The notes under the pieces: generated by a model
Database searches by the model: none
Seen by the model: only the letters and a program-made list of their open reading frames with translations
Told to the model about the DNA's origin: nothing
Position numbers and translations under genes: made by a program
Assembly (NCBI GenBank): GCA_963966185.1
Contig: CAWZYM010000001.1
Coordinates: 124,001 to 188,000 of the forward strand
From: Rhabditoides inermis
Taxonomy: Eukaryota > Nematoda > Chromadorea > Rhabditida > Rhabditidae
Direction: 5' to 3'
DNA length: 64,000 nt
Part shown: in pieces, positions 59,081 to 64,000 of the stretch
How positions within the stretch are numbered: position 1 is the first letter of the stretch
How the letters are laid out: every line of letters begins with the position of its first letter

Positions 59081-62000
59081 GTATACATGCACATCACTGC
59101 CCTGTTTTGATGTAGCGATTTCACACCCCTGTGGGGACGCTTACTGTTTACCATTGTAAATGATCTCAAAAACTCTTTCTAGAACTTTGTTACCATACGG
59201 AGTGAAATTCGATACATGATGCTCATGCGAGTTAGCGAAACTAGAAAAAAAATGAGACTGTGGCGATCAACGCCCAGTCGACAAACTGCGAGAGAGGAAG
59301 GATAAAGGTGATCAGTGAGTGAGAAAAGTTTCAAATTCCGAACACAGTCATGAATCTTTGATAAACTGGGCCTCTCCCGTTGGATCGACATCGATTGAGT
59401 GGATAGTATTTATGAACTTCATTGCCCTGTTTTGATGAAGCGATTTCACACCTCTGTGGGGACGCTTACTGTTTACCATTGTAAATGATCTCAAAAACTC
59501 TTTCTAGAACTTTGTTACCATACGGAGTGAAATTCGATACATGATGCTCATGCGAGTTAGCGAAACTAGAAAAAAATAAGACTGTGGCGATCAACGCCCA
59601 GTCGACAAACTGCGAGAGAGAAGGGATAAAGGTGATCAGTGAGTGAGAAAAGTTTCAAACTCCGAACACAGTCATGATTCTTCTATAAAATGGGCCTCTC
59701 CCGTTGGATCGACATCGATTGAGTGGATAGTATTTATGCACTTCATTGCCCTGTTTTGATGTAGCGATTTCACACCCCTGTGAGGACGCTTGCTGTTTAT
59801 CATTGTAAATGATCTCAAAAACTCTTTCTAGAACTTTGTTACCATACGGAGTGAAATTCGATACATGATGCTCATGCGAGTTAGCGAAACTAGAAAAAAA
59901 TGAGACTGTGGCGATCAACGCCCAGTCGACAAACTGCGAGAGAGAAGGGATAAAGGTGATCAGTGAGTGAGAAAAGTTTCGAATTCCGAACACAGTCATG
60001 AATCTTTGATAAACTGGGCCTCTCCCGTTGGATCGACATCGATTGAGTGGATAGTATTTATGCACTTCATTGCCCTGTTTTGATGTAGCGATTTCACACC
60101 CCAGTGGGGACGCTTACTGTTTACCATTGTAAATGATCTCAAAAACTCTTTCTAGAACTTTGTTACCATACGAAGTGAAATTCGATACATGATGCTCATG
60201 CGAGTTAGCGAAACTAGAAAAAAAATGAGACTGTGGCGATCAACGCCCAGTCGACAAACTGCGAGAGAGAAAGGATAAAGGTGATCAGTGAGTGAGAAAA
60301 GTTTCAAATTCCGAACACAGTCATGAATCTTTGATAAACTGGGCCTCTCCCGTTGGATCGACATCGATTGAGTGGATAGTAATTATGCACTTCATTGCCC
60401 TGTTTTGATGAAGCGATTTCACACCCCAGTGGGGACGCTTACTGTTTACCATTGTAAATGATCTCAAAAACTCTTTCTAGAACTTTGTTACCATACGAAG
60501 TGAAATTCGATACATGATGCTCATGCGAGTTAGCGAAACTAGAAAAAAAAATGAGACTGTGGCGATCAACGCCCAGTCGACAAACTGCGAGAGAGAAAGG
60601 ATAAAGGTGATCAGTGAGTGAGAAAAGTTTCAAATTCCGAACACAGTCATGAATTTTTTATAAACTGGGCCTCTCCCGTTGGATCGACATCGATTGAGTG
60701 GATAGTATTTATGCACTTCATTGCCCTGTTTTGATGTAGCGATTTCACACCCCTGTGGACGCATACTGTTTACCATTGTAAATGATCTCAAAAACTCTCT
60801 CTAGAACTTTGTTACTATACGGAGTGAAATTCGATACATGATGCTCATGCGAGTTAGCGAAACTAGGAAAAAAAATGAGACTGTGGCTATAAACGCCCAG
60901 TCGACAAACTGCGAGAGAGAAAGGATAAAGGTGATCATGGAGTGAAAAAAAAGTTTCAAATTCCGAACACAGTAATGAATCTTTGATAAACTGGGCCTCT
61001 CCCGTTGGATCGACATCGATTGAGTGGATAGTATTTATGCACTTCATTGCCCTGTTTTGATGTAGCGATTTCACACCCCTGTGGGGACGCATACTGTTTA
61101 CCATTGTAAATGATCTCAAAAACCCTTTCTAAAACTTTGTTACCATACGGAGTGAAATTCGATACATGATGCTCATGCGAGTTAGCGAAACTAGAAAAAA
61201 AATGAGACTGTGGCGATCAACGCCCAGTCGACAAACTGCGAGAGAGAAAGGATAAAGGTGATCAGTGAGTGAGAAAAGTTTTAAATTCCTAAAATCATGA
61301 ATCTTTTATAAACTGGGCCTCTCCCGTTGGATCGACATCGATTGAGTGGATAGTATACATGCACTTCATTGCCCTGTTTTGATGTAGCGATTTCACACCC
61401 CTGTGGGGACGCGTACTGTTTACCATTGTGAATGATCTCAAAAACTCTTTCTATATCTTTGTTACCATACGGAGTGAATTTCGATACATGATGCCCATGG
61501 GAGTTAGCGAAACTAGAAAAAAATGAGACTGTGGCTATCAACGCCCAGTCGACAAACTGCGAGAGAGAAAGAATAAAGGTGTTCAGTGAGTGAGAAAAGT
61601 TTCAAATTCCGAAAACAGTCATGAATCTTTTATAAACTGGGCCTCTCCCGTTGGATCGACATCGATTGAGTGGATAGTATACATGCACTTCATTGCCCTG
61701 TTTTGATGTAGCGATTTCACACCCCTGTGGGGACGCATACTGTTTACCATTGTAAATGATCTCAAAAACCCTTTCTAGAACTTTGTTACCATACGGAGTG
61801 AAATTCGATACATGATGCTCATGCGAGTTAGCGAAACTAGAAAAAAATGAGACTGTGACGATCAACGCCCAGTCGACAAACTGCGAGAGAGAAAGGATAA
61901 AGGTGATCAGTGAGTGAGAAAAGTTTTAAATTCCTAAAATCATGAATCTTTTATAAACTGGGCCTCTCCCGTTGGATCGACATCGATTGAGTGGATAGTA

Positions 62001-63790
62001 TTTATGCACTTCATTGCCCTGTTTTGATGTAGCGATTTCACACCCCTGTGGGGACGCATACTGTTTACCATTGTAAATGATCTCAAAAACTCTTTCTAGA
62101 ACTTTCTAGAACTTTGTTACCATACGGAGTGAAATTCGATACATGATGCTCAGGCGAGTTAGCGAAACTAGAAAAAATGAGACTGTGGCGATCAACGCCC
62201 AGTCGACAAACTGCGAGAGAGAAAGGATAAAGGTGACCAGTGAGTGAGAGAAGTTTCAAATTCCGAACACAGTCATGAATCTTTTAAAAACTGGGCCTCT
62301 CCCGTTGGATCGACATCGATTGAGTGGATAGTATTTATGCACTTCATTGCCCTGTTTTGATGTAGCGATTTCACACCCCTGTGGACGCATACTGTTTACC
62401 ATTGTAAATGATCTCAAAAACTCTCTCTAGAACTTTGTTACTATACGGAGTGAAATTCGATACATGATGCTCATGCGAGTTAGCGAAACTAGAAAAAAAA
62501 ATGAGACTGTGGCTATAAACGCCCAGTCGACAAACTGCGAGAGAGAAAGGATAAAGGTGATCATGGAGTGAAAAAAAAGTTTCAAATTCCGAACACAGTC
62601 ATGAATCTTCTATAAACTGGGCCTCTCCCGTTGGATCGACATCGATTGAGTGGATAGTATGCATGCACTTCATTACCCTGTTTTGATGTAGCGATTTCAC
62701 ATCCCTGTGGGGACGCATACTGTTTACCATTGTAAATGATCTCAAAAACCCTTTCTAGAACTTTGTTACCATACGGAGTGAAATTCGATACATGATGCTC
62801 ATGCGAGTTAGCGAAACTAGAAAAAAATGAGACTGTGGCGATCAACGCTCAGTCGACAAACTGCGAGAGAGAAAGGATAAAGGTGATCAGTGAGTGAGAA
62901 AAGTTTCAAATTCCGAAAACAGTCATGAATCTTTTATAAACTGAGCCTCTCCCGTTGGATCGACATCGATTGAGTGGATAGTATACATGCACATCACTGC
63001 CCTGTTTTGATGTAGCGATTTCACACCCCTGTGGGGACGCTTACTGTTTACCATTGTAAATGATCTCAAAAACTCTTTCTAGAACTTTGTTACCATACGG
63101 AGTGAAATTCGATACATGATGCTCATGCGAGTTAGCGAAACTAGAAAAAAAATGAGACTGTGGCTTTAAACGCCCAGTCGACAAACTGCGAGAGAGAAAG
63201 GATAAAGGTGATCAGTGAGTGAGAAAAGTTTCAAATTCCGAAAACAGTCATGAATCTTTTATAAACTGGGCCTCTCCCGTTGGATCGACATCGATTGAGT
63301 GGATAGTATACATGCACATCACTGCCCTGTTTTGATGTAGCGATTTCACACCCCTGAGGGGACGCTTCTTGTTTACCATTGTAAATGATCTCAAAAACTC
63401 TTTCTAGAACCTAGTTACCATACGGAGTGAAATTCGATACATGATGCTCATGCGAGTTAGCGAAACTAGAAAAAAAATGAGACTGTGGCGATCAGCGCCC
63501 AGTCGACAAACTGCGAGAGAGAAAGGATAAAGGTGATCAGTGAGTGAGAAAAGTTTCAAATTCCGAAAACAGTCATGAATCTTTTATAAACTGAGCCTCT
63601 CCCGTTGGATCGACATTGATTGAGTGGATAGTATACATGCACATCACTGCCCTGTTTTGATGTAGCGATTTCACACCCCTGTGGGGACGCTTACTGTTTA
63701 CCATTGTAAATGATCTCAAAAACTCTTTCTAGAACTTTGTTACCATACGGAGTGAAATTCGATACATGATGCTCATGCGAGTTAGCGAAA
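59081..63790 (+). repeat. 4.55 kb second copy, lacking three monomers
   Basis: It follows copy 1 directly. The offset falls from 5534 to 4550 bp near 60,700, a loss of 984 bp or three monomers relative to 53547-59080. Other differences are small: poly-A lengths, GCTTCTTG at 63366 and CCCATGGGAG at 61495. It diverges from copy 1 after about 63790, where ACAGCGAGAG appears. Confidence 0.8.
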
Positions 63791-64000
63791 CTAGAAAAAA
63801 TGAGACTGTGGCGATCAACGCCCAGTCGACAAACAGCGAGAGAGAAGGGATAAAGGTGATCAGTGAGTGAGAAAAGTTTCAAATTCCGAACACAGTCATG
63901 AATCTTTGATAAACTGGGCCTCTCCCGTTGGATCGACATCGATTGAGTGGATAGTATTTATGCACTTTATTGCCCTGTTTTGATGTAGCGATTTCACACC

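Larger units (their letters stand above)
29181..64000 (+). repeat. Right satellite array, same family and orientation
   Basis: It resumes at GAAAGGATAAAGG and continues to the end of the window with a unit of 323-324 bp. Variants differ from the left array: TATACATG or TATTCATG in place of TATTTATG over most of 29.6-51 kb, a linked GGCTATCAACG...GGTGTTCAG pair, GATGCGCATGCG, and T-rich runs after GTCATGA. The GCCAAGAG short monomers of the left array are absent. The array is cut by the window end and so continues beyond it. Confidence 0.97.

Noticed and set aside
29216..63939. Longer minus-strand ORFs (up to 195 codons) in the right array
   Set aside because: Same cause as in the left array. 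Frames switch freely where the poly-A tract varies, and no homology or start signal supports them.
1..64000. Telomeric repeats or rDNA
   Set aside because: No TTAGGG-type runs and no rRNA-like sequence were seen.

Overview
This window is a eukaryotic satellite DNA block. About 59.4 kb of the 64 kb is one satellite family with a unit of about 324 bp, repeated head to tail in a single orientation. It forms two arrays, 1-24630 and 29181-64000, separated by a 4.55 kb island of non-satellite DNA (24631-29180). No prokaryotic gene, operon, CRISPR array or rRNA gene was seen. The (GA)n/(CT)n/(GT)n microsatellites, a candidate GT-AG intron and two stem-loops resembling metazoan histone mRNA 3' ends point to an animal, probably an invertebrate. 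I cannot name the species.

Left array (1-24630, roughly 77 monomers). It has higher-order repeat (HOR) structure. A 5-monomer unit of 1570 bp and a 6-monomer unit of 1894 bp are each marked by one short (280-281 bp) monomer that lost about 43 bp. On top of this lies a 7.3 kb tandem duplication (about 866-8161 and 8162-15457). Where I compared the copies they keep the same order and differ by a 3 bp indel. A 1.85 kb duplication follows at 17.9-21.6 kb. From 22.1 kb to the edge the monomers become rearranged and truncated.

Island (24631-29180). It holds a gene-fragment graveyard on the minus strand: two frame-broken remnants that weakly resemble accessory ORFs of Polinton/Maverick (adintovirus-type) elements, one of them cut off exactly at the satellite border. 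There is also a small single-membrane-span ORF on the plus strand and a candidate two-exon gene with paired CxxC motifs whose short intron is a microsatellite. All except the first remnant sit in a 1.27 kb segment that is tandemly duplicated (25251-26522 and 26523-27808). The distal 1.37 kb carries a perfect 10 bp hairpin, AGGTCA direct repeats with 3 bp spacing at both ends in opposite orientation, splice-like signals, a 40-codon ORF whose start resembles the N-terminus of RNA polymerase subunit RPB8 (RPABC3), and right after it two tandem histone-type stem-loops.

Right array (29181-64000, roughly 107 monomers). It has the same satellite and orientation but different variants and a different HOR history. 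It shows a 3.06 kb dispersed repeat, a block present three times and tagged by a monomer with a large internal deletion, a clean 3316 bp tandem duplication (39.0-45.6 kb), mixed 2-3-monomer repeats (45.6-51.2 kb), a variant switch near 51.2 kb, and a 5.53 kb block (53.5-59.1 kb) followed by a second copy (59.1-63.8 kb) lacking three monomers.

Nothing here looks like a working multi-gene system. The layout is that of a centromeric, pericentromeric or heterochromatic satellite that grows by unequal exchange and surrounds a decayed insert; that location is inference. Many apparent 60-195 codon reading frames on the minus strand of the arrays are by-products of the repeat (324 is divisible by 3) and are not annotated as genes.
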